Origin: Oscillatoria princeps RMCB-10
GTDB taxonomy: Bacteria > Cyanobacteriota > Cyanobacteriia > Cyanobacteriales > Oscillatoriaceae
DNA length: 64,000 nt
Reading direction: 5' to 3'
Assembly: GCA_019359235.1 (NCBI GenBank)
Contig: JAHHHT010000013.1
Location: forward strand, 62,001 to 126,000
In this document: positions 29,478-38,632 of the stretch, piece after piece
Layout of the letters: each line of letters opens with the position of its first letter
How positions within the stretch are numbered: the stretch's first letter is position 1
Made by a program: the position numbers and the translations under genes
Notes under the pieces: generated by a model
Database searches by the model: none
What the model saw: the letters and a program-made list of their open reading frames with translations, nothing else
Told to the model about the DNA's origin: nothing

Positions 29478-29759
29478 ATGAAAGAATTTTTGATTAGCTC
29501 GCTTAACACTTTCGGGTTGGCTTACTGGATTGAGATTGTTACCGAAACCCCCCATTGCACCTACTACTTCGGCCCGTTTCTGACTTAAAAAGAAGCCCTG
29601 GAGGCTAAGCCTGGATATATTGAAGACCTCCAGCAAGAACGCGCTCAGCTGGTCAGTGTCGCTATTAAGCGCTGCCAACCCCGCAATCTCACCGTCTGCG
29701 ACGAGGTGGAGGAGACGTTTAAACGCCGCAATCTCCGGAATTTCAGCCCACAGCCCTAG
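29478..29759 (+). pseudogene. DUF1816 protein with an in-frame TAA
   Basis: Reading from the ATG at 29478, the first 36 codons (TFGLAYWIEIVTETPHCTYYFGPFLT) match the intact DUF1816 gene at 46678 (LGLAWWLEIVTDLPPCTYYFGPFI). Codon 37 (29586-29588) is TAA. The same frame continues with KEALEAKPGYIEDLQQERAQ and IKRCQPRNLTVCDEVEE, again matching the homologue, to a TAG at 29757. A single stop therefore splits an otherwise intact ~93-codon gene. Either it is a recent pseudogene, the stop is read through, or it is a sequencing error. The family is cyanobacterial and of unknown function. Confidence 0.85.
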
Positions 29760-29780
29760 CGGCGCTTGCCGCTAGGGCCG

Positions 29781-31078
29781 CCGGCACTCCAGAGCCTCCG
29801 GGAGCATCTCGAAACTGTATAAACATAAATTGAGTAATTTTGCACCTTGTAACTGCTGTATTATAAGCTTTTTAGCTGTGGAAATTTTACTAAATCCGTA
29901 TGAAGACTTTCGATGCGCCCCCGGGGCCGGAGGGGAAATTAAGTCACCGGCACTCCAGAGCCCCGGGGGCCTATTGAAACTGTATAACCGTAAATCGAGT
30001 AAGTTTGCACTCCGCAACCGTTGCAATACAAGCACTTCAGCTGTTAAAATTGCACTAATTACGGCTGTAGACTTTCGATGCGCCCCCGGGGCCGGAGGGG
30101 AAATTAAGTCACCGGCACTCCAGAGCCCCGGGGGCCTATTGAAACTGTATAACCGTAAATCGAGTAAGTTTGCACTCCGCAACCGTTGCAATACAAGCAC
30201 TTCAGCTGTTAAAATTGCACTAATTACGGCTGTAGACTTTCGATGCGCCCCCGGGGCCGGAGGGGAAATTAAGTCACCGGCACTCCAGAGCCCCGGGGGC
30301 CTATTGAAACTGTATAACCGTAAATCGAGTAAGTTTGCACTCCGCAACCGTTGCAATACAAGCACTTCAGCTTTGAGAATTGCACTAATTACGGCTGAAG
30401 ACTTTCGATGCGCCCCCGGGGCCGGCGGGATTATTGGGAGACCGGCACTCCAGAGCCCCGGGGGTCTATTGAAACTGTTTAACCGTAAATAGAGTAAGTT
30501 TGCACTCCGCAAACGTTGCAATACAAGCACTTCAGCTGTTAAAATTGCACTAATTACGGCTGAAGACTTTCGATGCGCCCCCGGGGCCGGCGGGATTATT
30601 GGGTGACCGGCACTCCAGAGCCCCGGGGGTCTATTGAAACTGTTTAACCGTAAATCGAGTAAGTTTGCAATCTGCAACCGTTGCAATACAAGCACTTCAG
30701 CTGTAAAAATTGCACTAATTACGGCTGAAGACTTTCGATGCGCCCCCGGGGCCGGCGGGGAAATTGAGTCACCGGCACTCCAGAGCCCCGGGGGCCTATT
30801 GAAACTATTTAACCGTAAATCGAGTAAGTTTGCAATTGGCAACCTTTGCAATACAAGCACTTCAGCTGTAAAAATTGCACTAATTACGGCTGAAGACTTT
30901 CGATGCGCCCCCGGGGCCGGCGGGGAAATTGAGTCACCGGCACTCCCCCGAGCCCGGGGAGATGTCGAAACTGTATAAGCGGAAGTTGTGGCAGTTTGCG
31001 GACTGCATATTTTGCTATGTAAGCACTCGCACTATTTTAATAGTAAAAAATACGAATAAAGACTTATCCTTTGCCCCC
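29781..31078. repeat. 165-bp tandem repeat array (seven units plus degenerate ends)
   Basis: The landmark CGATGCGCCCCCGGGGCCGG recurs at 29911, 30076, 30241, 30406, 30571, 30736 and 30901, exactly 165 bp apart. A diverged partial copy precedes (29781-29910), and the last unit is diverged to 31078. Each unit has GCCCCCGGGGCCGG and, ~25 bases on, GCCCCGGGGGC, forming an 11-bp perfect stem extended by CCGG. Between hairpins lies an AT-richer segment with TTGCAATACAAGCACTTCAG. Since 165 is a multiple of three, frames stay open on both strands (362 codons on the minus strand), but unit-to-unit changes show no synonymous bias and one plus-strand unit has a stop. I take it as non-coding. Confidence 0.92.
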
Positions 31079-31930
31079 TACAGCCGGAGGGTGGCTGTCT
31101 ATCCAGCGGCAGATGTCCGCATTAACCCGATCGGGAATTTCCCACGGGAACAGGTGGGCCGTATTCGGGTAGCAGTGCCACTGGCAGTTTTTCAGGTGGC
31201 GGGCGGTTTCCAGACTCGACTCCGGGGTAATGTGCCGGTCAGCCGCACCGGCAAGCACCAAACTGGGACACTGGATCTCGGACAGCTCGGAAAGCCGGTC
31301 ATACCCAGCCCGCAAGGCAGTCTCCAGCGCCCGCCGAGCCGGACCCGAGGTCTGCAAATAAGCCGACATGCCAAAATCGGCGAGGTACTGGTAGGCCACC
31401 GGCGTGTGCTGCTGGATCAGGTAGCGGTAGAGCGAGCGCTTGCCAAACGTCTCGATATTCCAGTCCCAGCTGGGATAGAGCCGGTTCACTATCGAAGACA
31501 CGCCGGTGTAGAGCAGATCCTCCCAGGACACCGGCGGGTGGCTGCTGCGAGGTCTAGCCGCTGTGGCCACTAAAATCAAGCCGCTGACTCGTGCCGGCAG
31601 CTTCAGCGCCAGCTCGATGGCCAGAATCCCCCCCAAAGACCATCCCAGCACCAAACACCGCTCAATCCCGTTTCGGTCGAGCAGCGCTTCCAGATCCAGC
31701 AAGTGATCCGTGATCTCAAACTCCCCACCGGCTCTGCTCTTGCCGTACCCCCGCAAATCCGGAGCCAGAGTTTGGAACCGCTGCGACAGGTGCTCGGCAA
31801 ACACAGACATGCTCGCTCCCGAACCGGGGTGACCGTGCAGGCAGAGAATTGGGAACCCTTGCCCCTTGACATCAACACTGAGTTGTGCTATATAGCGCTC
31901 GCTTTCCTTTGGCTGCGATTTTGAGTGCAT
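31064..31930 (-). CDS. Alpha/beta hydrolase
   Basis: 288 residues with the classical fold: oxyanion region FPILCLHGHPGSG, DLRGYGKS, nucleophile elbow VLGWSLGGILAI (Ser near residue 97), acid region PSLVLAGAADRHITP and the catalytic His in YPNTAHLFPWEIPD. It resembles soluble ester or lactone hydrolases of the RsbQ/haloperoxidase-like broad family; the substrate cannot be told. The last few codons lie in the degenerate end of the 165-bp repeat array, so the array may have altered the C-terminus. No close operon partner. Confidence 0.9.
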   Translation of the reverse strand: MHSKSQPKESERYIAQLSVDVKGQGFPILCLHGHPGSGASMSVFAEHLSQRFQTLAPDLRGYGKSRAGGEFEITDHLLDLEALLDRNGIERCLVLGWSLGGILAIELALKLPARVSGLILVATAARPRSSHPPVSWEDLLYTGVSSIVNRLYPSWDWNIETFGKRSLYRYLIQQHTPVAYQYLADFGMSAYLQTSGPARRALETALRAGYDRLSELSEIQCPSLVLAGAADRHITPESSLETARHLKNCQWHCYPNTAHLFPWEIPDRVNADICRWIDSHPPAVGGKG

Positions 31931-32185
31931 TTTCTGCAGGGGTACACTGTTGTTTATTTTAACCGCAGATGTGGGGTGGGTTCCGCTCTGGCGCGAGAAC
32001 AGTCCTGCAGCGTGCGGGTTGGTAGCGCGTCACGCACCTTACTGGCACTGTCGTTTATTTTAACCGCCGATGAACGCAGATGAACGCAGATATAGCAATA
32101 CTGCTATAGGACAGGCAAAATGCCTGTCCTACGGGGGTGTGCGAGCGATATTCAAACCGCTGTAAGAGGGAATTCCGCACCTGCG

Positions 32186-35100
32186 TTAATCTGTGTTAAT
32201 CTGCGGTTTTAATTCCCAGCTGGCTTGGCTTATCACAGACCTTTCCCTTGCTTCCGCTTCAGAGATTTCCTGCGCCATACCAATCAGACCTGTAACATTG
32301 CCGTGCCGGTCGCGGCAAACATCTTTCAGGGTGAGAAACCACCGCTGGGTGTCCCCCACTCTGAGAGCTTCCACAAATGTTTCAGGCTCTCCAATCCTGA
32401 GAATATGGCGGTCATTTTCGAGCAACAGGCTTGCGATATCAGGCGGAAATAATTCTGCATCATCCTTGCCGATAACCTCCTGAACGGAAAGACCGAAAAT
32501 CTGGGCAAAAGCCGTATTAAGCATCACATAGCGCCCCGCCAGATTCTTGCAAAAAATGAAGTCTGTTTTGGGGGCAGCAATCGCCGGCAGCAGGTTGTAA
32601 ACGCTGTGCACCGACGTCTGTTCCAGATGGCGGTTGCTGACATCCTCAACCATAGCCACAGTATAGATAATGTCTCCCTTCGTGTCGCGCATTGCCAGAG
32701 AGGTCAACTGCACCCAGAGAATGTCTTTGTTTTTTTTGATTAAACGTTTTTCCAATTGATAGCCGTTCGTTTCTCCCTGCAAGACCTCCAGGATATAAGG
32801 AATTTGGTCGGGCAGGTCTTCTGGATGAGTGATATCGAAAAAGTTGAGAGCTGCCAGTTCAGCAGGCGTGTAGCCCAACAGCTCGCAGAAGGCTTGATTC
32901 ACCTTGAAGAACTGGTAGTCCGGCAGGGCAGACAAAGCTATGCTGATCGGAGATTCGTCAAAAACCCTTTGCAATTGCTCCTCGCTCTGGCGCAGCGCCG
33001 CCTCAGCTCGCTTGCGGTCGCTAATATCGCGCATGACGCCCAGAAGGCCAGCTTCCGCCCCCCTCTCATCCTTGAGCACGCTCACCGACGCCTCGACACA
33101 GAGTTCTTCGCCGCTGTTCTTGACATGAAGCACCTCTCCGCGCCAGAATCCCTGAGCGGCAATAGTGGCCCACGCAGCCGCTTCATCCTCGGGCTTGTGC
33201 CAGCGATACTGATAAGCTTCTTGCAATCGCCGCCCGAGCACCTCAGCGGAGTGATAGCCATATAACCGTTCCGCACCGGCATTCCAGTAAGTAATCCGGT
33301 CCTCAGTGTCAATCGCCACCACGGCATCATTCACCTGAGACAGAACGCCCGCCTGAAACCGGTTTTGCTCTTCTGTCCGCTTGCGCTCGGTAATGTCCAC
33401 GCACGAGCCAATGCAGCCGGCAAACCGGCCACTGGCAAACCGGGGAACCCCCGTATGCAAAACCCAGCGATACTCTCCATCCGCCCGCCGCAGGCGGTAT
33501 TCTATGCGGAAGCTGGTGCGGGAGCTTGCAGCTGAGCGGTAGGTTTCTTGACAGCGCCGCCTGTCGTCAGGATGCACGAACTCTAACCAGCCCTCGCCCA
33601 GCTGCTCTTCGAGAGTGCGTCCGGTAAAATCCAGCCAAGTCTGGTTCAAATAGGTGCAAAGCCCGCTCTCATCCGATATCCAAATAAACACCGGCGCACT
33701 GTCTGCCATCGTGCGGAAACGCTCTTCGCTCTCCCGCAGCACCGCCTCCACATGCTGGCGCTCAATAATTTCCTGTCGCAACTGCTGGTTCGCCCTGGCC
33801 AGTTCGCCGGTGCGCTGCGCCACCAGCTGCTCCAGGCGCTCCCGGTACTGCCTCAATTCTTCCTCCGCCCGCACGCGGTCGGTGACGTCCTCGATCGTGC
33901 TCAGACAGTAAAGAGGCGCTCCCGCATCATCCCGAACCACCGAACAAGTCAGGTGAACCCAGACGAGCTCGCCGTTTTTCTTGACGCAGCACTTCTGGAT
34001 CTGGTACGAGGGGATCTCTCCTCTGAACAGCTGCAGCTTCAGCCGCAGGTCCCGCTCAACCTCCTGCGGGTGAGTAATGTCGAGGAAGGTAAGCGCCGCC
34101 AGTTCTTCGGGATCGCAGCCCAGCATCTGGCACAGTCTGGCATTGACCTTGACAAAGCGATAGTCGCGGTCAATGATCGCCATGCCGAGAGGCCCTTCTT
34201 CAAATATCTTGCGGAATCGCTGTTCGCTTTCCCGCAGCGCCTGTTCTGCCTGTACGCGAGCAGTGATATCTTGCATCAGCCAGCGCATGCCGGCCAGATT
34301 GCCGGTGGGGCTGTGCTGCGGGGCAACGGTGAATGCGGCCATGAAAGGCGAGCTCCCAGGAGGCTCAACGATCAAGGGTGAGGGGTGAAGGGGAAGAGGG
34401 GAGGACACGACGAGCCGGCTCTCCGACTCTTGCTCCTGACTTCTGATTCCCTCGAGCAGCGCCTGAAAGGCGTCCCTGTCCGCAACAGCCACAAAATCCG
34501 CCAGGGGAGTGCCGGCTAAAGATGCCTGGTCGCTGTTGAGCTTCAGCGCTGCGGCGCGGTTGGCTTCCAAGATCGCGCCACTGCTGTCTGTCAGCAAATA
34601 ACCGTCTGGGGCGAAGTCGAACAGCTCCTGGTAGCGCCGGCTCTCGGCTTCCAGAGAATTGTAGCTGGCAACCAGCTGCAGGTTGAGGCTCTGGAGTTCT
34701 TGGTTGGAGGCGTACAGTTCCTGGTTGACGCTGCCGAGATACTCGTTGGAGAGCAGCAGCGCCTCGTTGGCTGCTTCCAGTTCTTCGTTGGTGTTGTGGA
34801 GTTCTTCGTTGGCGAGTTCGATCTCCTCATTAGAAGCTTGCAGTGCCTGGTAAGCGGTTTCCAGTTCCTGGTTGGTGTTCTGGAGTTCTCTTTGCAGCTC
34901 GCGGTAGCGCGTCACGTCGCTGAAGGTGATGCCGGCACCGAGAATGTTGCCGCTGCCATCGAGCAGCGGGCGAACCTGAACATCCAGTTGCCAGCTCTTA
35001 TTATCTGGGTGGGAGAATTCCACATGGGAAATTACCACCGGACGGCGTTCGGCACAAGCCTGCTGGATGCGCGAGCGCAGCTCCACCGGCCTGTAAGACA

Positions 35101-36151
35101 CTTCCAGCTCCTGAAATGGCCGGCCCACATCCTTCGCCGTCAGGCCCAGCAGCGCCAGCGCCGGCTGGTTGGCCATCACTAACTTTCCCTTGACATCTAC
35201 GACAATTTCTGCTATAGGAAGAGAGTCGAAGGCTTGTTTGAGCAAATACAAGTCCCCCAGAAGCCGGTTGCTGGTTTCAGGGGTGGAAACACTGAAGAGC
35301 TTTAGCTCCCGCCTGTCGGTGTGCTGCACCTTGGCAAAGATGCCCGCTTTGAGGTTGGTTGGCGTGAAGAGGTTGGAGTTGGCGACCAGCATCTGGGCCA
35401 GGGGTGACTGGGGCTTGCCCAGGAACAGGACGCCGGTGTCGCAGAGGGCGAAGTGGACGCGCTGCAGGATGCGGGCGCAAGTGCCGGCACTGATGAAACG
35501 CGGGACGTTGCGACAGACCAGCAGGTCGAGGTGGGCGAGCGGGGCGTTTTCGAGGAAGTCGTGACAGCCAAAGATCAGCGCTCGCCGCAGGTCGTGGCGG
35601 AAGGTGTGGCGGGATGTCGCGGCGTTGAAGTACCGGTGGCGCAGTTGTGGGGGAATTCCCCGAAGATCTTTTTCCGCATATGATGCCTGACGGGCTTGCC
35701 ACAGAGCATCCACGGAAGCGTCTGTGGCGTAGATTTTCACCCGCGCTCGGAACGCCTCCGCACCTAAGGCTTCCGCGAGCGAGATCGCCAGGGTGTAAGC
35801 GTCTTCACCGGCACCGCAACAGGCAACCCACGCCCGGATTGGCTCGCTGTCTGACTTCGCCGCTAGGATCTGCGGGACAGTCTCGCAGCTGAGGTACTTC
35901 CAGGCGGACTTGTCTCGGAAAAAGCCAGTGCGCTTGAACTCCAGGTTGTGGGACAGGTGGCTGAACTCATCTGGGTGCGCCTCCAGATATTTTTGGTAGT
36001 CGCTAAAGGTTCCCACCCCAACCGACTGCATGCGCTTTTTGATGGATCGCATCAGGTTGGGGCGCTTGCAGCTTGAGAAATCGAAGCATCCTGGCAGCTC
36101 CAAGAAATTCAGCAAGCTTTCCAGTGTTGAGTCATGGGTGGCATGGATCAT
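32186..36151 (-). CDS. Degenerate CheR-like domain fused to seven PAS domains, no kinase domain
   Basis: 1321 residues. Residues ~1-275 are CheR-like, but key motifs are eroded compared with the paralogue at 39075: EFKRTGFFRD for LLNVTAFFRD, WVACCGAGEDAYTLAI for WSAGCGSGKEAYTLAI, and VCRNVPRFIS for VCRNTLMYFN. PAS 1 (~300-420) is followed by a long coiled coil of NxELExA heptads (~425-510), then PAS 2 to PAS 7 (from about 520, 645, 820, 945, 1070 and 1200). The protein ends after PAS 7 (QEISEAEARERS) with no HisKA, GGDEF or other output. Its start overlaps the stop of the upstream kinase by 4 bp (ATGA), so the two are translationally coupled and probably work together. Confidence 0.88.
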   Translation of the reverse strand: MIHATHDSTLESLLNFLELPGCFDFSSCKRPNLMRSIKKRMQSVGVGTFSDYQKYLEAHPDEFSHLSHNLEFKRTGFFRDKSAWKYLSCETVPQILAAKSDSEPIRAWVACCGAGEDAYTLAISLAEALGAEAFRARVKIYATDASVDALWQARQASYAEKDLRGIPPQLRHRYFNAATSRHTFRHDLRRALIFGCHDFLENAPLAHLDLLVCRNVPRFISAGTCARILQRVHFALCDTGVLFLGKPQSPLAQMLVANSNLFTPTNLKAGIFAKVQHTDRRELKLFSVSTPETSNRLLGDLYLLKQAFDSLPIAEIVVDVKGKLVMANQPALALLGLTAKDVGRPFQELEVSYRPVELRSRIQQACAERRPVVISHVEFSHPDNKSWQLDVQVRPLLDGSGNILGAGITFSDVTRYRELQRELQNTNQELETAYQALQASNEEIELANEELHNTNEELEAANEALLLSNEYLGSVNQELYASNQELQSLNLQLVASYNSLEAESRRYQELFDFAPDGYLLTDSSGAILEANRAAALKLNSDQASLAGTPLADFVAVADRDAFQALLEGIRSQEQESESRLVVSSPLPLHPSPLIVEPPGSSPFMAAFTVAPQHSPTGNLAGMRWLMQDITARVQAEQALRESEQRFRKIFEEGPLGMAIIDRDYRFVKVNARLCQMLGCDPEELAALTFLDITHPQEVERDLRLKLQLFRGEIPSYQIQKCCVKKNGELVWVHLTCSVVRDDAGAPLYCLSTIEDVTDRVRAEEELRQYRERLEQLVAQRTGELARANQQLRQEIIERQHVEAVLRESEERFRTMADSAPVFIWISDESGLCTYLNQTWLDFTGRTLEEQLGEGWLEFVHPDDRRRCQETYRSAASSRTSFRIEYRLRRADGEYRWVLHTGVPRFASGRFAGCIGSCVDITERKRTEEQNRFQAGVLSQVNDAVVAIDTEDRITYWNAGAERLYGYHSAEVLGRRLQEAYQYRWHKPEDEAAAWATIAAQGFWRGEVLHVKNSGEELCVEASVSVLKDERGAEAGLLGVMRDISDRKRAEAALRQSEEQLQRVFDESPISIALSALPDYQFFKVNQAFCELLGYTPAELAALNFFDITHPEDLPDQIPYILEVLQGETNGYQLEKRLIKKNKDILWVQLTSLAMRDTKGDIIYTVAMVEDVSNRHLEQTSVHSVYNLLPAIAAPKTDFIFCKNLAGRYVMLNTAFAQIFGLSVQEVIGKDDAELFPPDIASLLLENDRHILRIGEPETFVEALRVGDTQRWFLTLKDVCRDRHGNVTGLIGMAQEISEAEARERSVISQASWELKPQINTD

Positions 36152-37998
36152 CCGTCGGTTTTATTTGGCTCGCTACAGAAATTGTCACTCGATCCTGGCA
36201 GTGGCAGGGTCAAGAAAAAGGTGCTGCCCTCACCCGGAGCGCTCTCGGCCCAGATCCGCCCCCCGTGCTGTTCGACGATGGTGCGGCTAATCGCCAAACC
36301 CAAGCCGGTGCCCCCTTTCTGCCGGGAGTCTGCCGCATCCACCTGCTGAAAGCGCTCAAAGACAGTCTCCAGCTTCTCCGGAGGAATGCCCCGTCCGTGG
36401 TCTTTGACCGCGATCAGCAATAAGCGCCCTGTGCGAAGTTCGGTGAGGCGCGACACACCGGCGTCCCTGCTTGAGATTTCAGACCGGATGAATCCGGTCT
36501 CTGCAAGAGGGGGGGAGACGCAATTTATCGCATCTGCGCAAGAGAGAACCTCGCCGGTCAGCCAGACGGTCGTCTGCGGAGGGGAAAATTTGATAGCATT
36601 ACTCAGCAAATTTGTCAAGGTCTGGAGGATGCGATCTGGGTCAGCCTCCAGGAACACCCCTTGTGGGTGCCCCAGAACCGGCTCGGCGGAGAGGGTGATG
36701 CCGGCTTTCTCTGCCATGTCCCGCATCAGGTCGGACGCCTGCACCATGAGATCGGCGGCGTTGCATGCCTGTTTTTTCAGGGCGACCTGACCGGAGGTCA
36801 TGCGCTCTAGATCCAGGAGGTCGTTGATCAGGCGCACTAAGCGCTCTGTGTTGGTGGCGGCGATTTCCAGCATCCGCTGAGCTTTTTCCGGCTGCGCGGT
36901 CAGCAAGCCGCCGGTGAGCAACCCCAGGGAGCCGTGGATGGAGGTCAGGGGGGTGCGCAGTTCGTGGCTGACTGTGGCAATAAATTCGTCTTTTGTCAGC
37001 TGCGCTCTCCGGCGGTCGCTGATGTCGCGGATAGCGCTGACAAGACCGGCTGCGGCACCGGTTTCATCCTTTAGCAGGCTCGCCGAAACTTCGACAGAGA
37101 TTTGTTCTGCGCTCCCGTTGAGGTGCGCGAGTTCGCCGCGCCAGGAGCCGGTGCTGTTGAGCGCTTCTCGGGCGGCGCTCTCGTCGCAGGGGTTGCTCCA
37201 GCGCACCTGACAGGCTTCTTCTGCGGGCCGGCCCAGAACTTCCTCTGATTTCATGCTATATAATCGTTCTGCAGCCTGATTCCAATAAATGATGCGGCCC
37301 TCCCTGTCAGTGGCCACCACAGCGTCGCTCAGCTGAGACAGGATGCTGGCTGGGGGCAGGCACGGGGGGGCAGGCACGGGGGGCCGGCCCCTGCGGTTGC
37401 GCTTTCGGCACTGGCTCAATGGCGCAGCGTCTTGCAGCAGCCAGCGCCAGCCGGTGAGGGTGCCGGCGGCGTCGCGCATCGGGGCTAGGCTGAATTGTTG
37501 CGTTTTTGGGACGGCAAACAGCTCGCCACCGGCGGGCTGCAGGTGCAGAGCGCCGAGTCGCGTCTCTGCATTTGGCGGCGGCGGGTTGAGCGAGTTGCGA
37601 AACTTCTGGCGGTCTTCCAAGGCCACAAACAGGCTCAGGGGTTTCCCTCTCAGGTCGTTATGGGGGCAATTGAGCAGGGCGGCTGCGGCGCGGTTCGCTT
37701 CCAAGATTGCGCCAGCAGTGTCTGTTACCAAGTAGGCGTCAGGGGCAAATTCAAAGAGTTCCTGGGAGCGCCGGCGCTCCCACTCCAAGGCTTGCTGGGC
37801 AGCCGCTAGCTCGTCATTGGTGGCTTGCAATTCCTCACCTGCTACCTGCAGCTGTTGCAGGGTGACGGCCAGTTCTGTTAGGGCGGTGGCCAGCAGCTGT
37901 TTTTGCCGCTGCGGCAAGCCCTCTGCCGGCTCCTCCATCAGGGCTTCCAGCCGCTGGAGTGAGGACTCTATTTGCACATCGAAAAGACTGCCGATCAT
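36148..37998 (-). CDS. PAS-PAS soluble histidine kinase
   Basis: 616 residues with no membrane spans. An N-terminal coiled coil (~10-78) leads to PAS 1 (SQELFEFAPDAYLVTDTAGAIL) and PAS 2 (LSQLSDAVVATDREGRIIYWNQAAERLY). HisKA has the phosphoacceptor in FIATVSHELRTPLTSIHGS; the ATPase domain has N box LTNLLSNAIKFSP, G1 VKDHGRGIPPEK and G2 KGGTGLGLAISRTIV. Between N and G1 about 45 residues are inserted, encoded partly by two palindromic repeats (36481-36500 and 36515-36538). The N-terminal PAS resembles PAS 2 of the downstream CheR-PAS protein, with which it overlaps by 4 bp, suggesting a split CheR-PAS-kinase system. Confidence 0.92.
   Translation of the reverse strand: MIGSLFDVQIESSLQRLEALMEEPAEGLPQRQKQLLATALTELAVTLQQLQVAGEELQATNDELAAAQQALEWERRRSQELFEFAPDAYLVTDTAGAILEANRAAAALLNCPHNDLRGKPLSLFVALEDRQKFRNSLNPPPPNAETRLGALHLQPAGGELFAVPKTQQFSLAPMRDAAGTLTGWRWLLQDAAPLSQCRKRNRRGRPPVPAPPCLPPASILSQLSDAVVATDREGRIIYWNQAAERLYSMKSEEVLGRPAEEACQVRWSNPCDESAAREALNSTGSWRGELAHLNGSAEQISVEVSASLLKDETGAAAGLVSAIRDISDRRRAQLTKDEFIATVSHELRTPLTSIHGSLGLLTGGLLTAQPEKAQRMLEIAATNTERLVRLINDLLDLERMTSGQVALKKQACNAADLMVQASDLMRDMAEKAGITLSAEPVLGHPQGVFLEADPDRILQTLTNLLSNAIKFSPPQTTVWLTGEVLSCADAINCVSPPLAETGFIRSEISSRDAGVSRLTELRTGRLLLIAVKDHGRGIPPEKLETVFERFQQVDAADSRQKGGTGLGLAISRTIVEQHGGRIWAESAPGEGSTFFLTLPLPGSSDNFCSEPNKTDG
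36481..36540. repeat. Palindromic repeats inside a histidine kinase ATPase domain
   Basis: AGACCGGAT/ATCCGGTCT (36481-36500) is a perfect 9-bp-stem hairpin. It is followed by GAGACGCAATTTATCGCATCTGC, a decayed copy of the GAGACGCGATTTATCGCGTTTCTC palindrome at 21893. Both are in frame in the kinase at 36148-37998. Confidence 0.75.
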
Positions 37999-38330
37999 CT
38001 GATGAACCCATTTGCGAAAAATTATTATTTAAAGTTTTTTAATGGTTATTACTAACTTCTATGCTTGTTGCGGGTGGGATTTCTCCTGGAGAGGATCTGC
38101 TTGTTAATCCTGAGGGACAGTCCGCACCCCTGTCCTCGGTATATCGATTTTAGATTTAGATTTTTTATTTTAGGATGGGCAAATCCTCTGAAAGCCTTAA
38201 TGCAACTGGGTTTCAGCCAAAATACAAAACCTTAAAATAGCGATTTTCCGGATTTTATATTACTTGGAGCGCGGGGAAAGCGGGTTTGGAAGGCCGCCGG
38301 CTGGGAGGGGCTGGCAGCAGCAAGCGATTT
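37999..38330. other. Intergenic region before the candidate RNA
   Basis: AT-rich, with TTTAGATTTAGATTTTTTATTTTAGG near 38148-38175. The promoter of the kinase operon on the minus strand must be here, but I cannot place it. Confidence 0.4.
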
Positions 38331-38358
38331 GCCACCATATGCTGATCTATGCTATACT
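38329..38358 (+). promoter_or_regulatory. Sigma70-type promoter of the candidate structured RNA
   Basis: TTGCCA (38329-38334), 18 bases, TATACT (38353-38358). Predicted start is near 38365, immediately at the foot of the first hairpin. Confidence 0.6.
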
Positions 38359-38364
38359 TTGCTC

Positions 38365-38632
38365 AAGACAGCCACCCGAACCCGAAAACCAAAGGCGGGT
38401 GGTTGCTCTGAAAAGTCCATGCACAGCTATCTAAACCCGATTTCCAAAGGTAGGTGGCTGTGTCTAAATCGCCTTAAAGCCCGAACCCCAAAGGCAAATG
38501 GCCTTTAGACTTGATTGAGACAGCTTCTTTCTCAAAGGAAGTCACTTTGTCTGGAGTTTGGACGTTGTGCTCGCGGGTTCCCTGCGGGCATTGGTTGATA
38601 CGCCTTGGCCAAAAGAAACTCTTTTGGCTTAT
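38365..38632 (+). ncRNA. Candidate structured small RNA with four CAAAGG hairpins
   Basis: Four successive stem-loops. H1 pairs AGACAGCCACCCG (38366-38378) with CGGGTGGTTGCTCT (38396-). H2 pairs CACAGCTATCT (38422-38432) with AGGTGGCTGTG (38452-38462). H3 pairs GTCTAAA (38462-38468) with TTTAGAC (38504-38510). H4 pairs AGACA (38518-38522) with TGTCT (38548-38552). Loops of H1-H3 share ACCCGANNNCCAAAGG or a close variant, and H4 keeps CAAAGG. A GCCAAAAG/CTTTTGGC hairpin at 38608-38628 followed by TTATGTATTTGTT could terminate it. No open frame explains the pattern. It does not look like RNase P RNA, tmRNA, SRP RNA or 6S RNA. Confidence 0.5.

Noticed and set aside
29772-30860. A 362-residue repetitive protein on the minus strand of the 165-bp array
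   Set aside because: The period being a multiple of three keeps frames open by chance. Substitutions between units are not biased to synonymous sites, there is no ribosome-binding site, and plus-strand frames are nearly as long.
29911-31065. CRISPR array
   Set aside because: Units are 165 bp and contiguous with no unique spacers.
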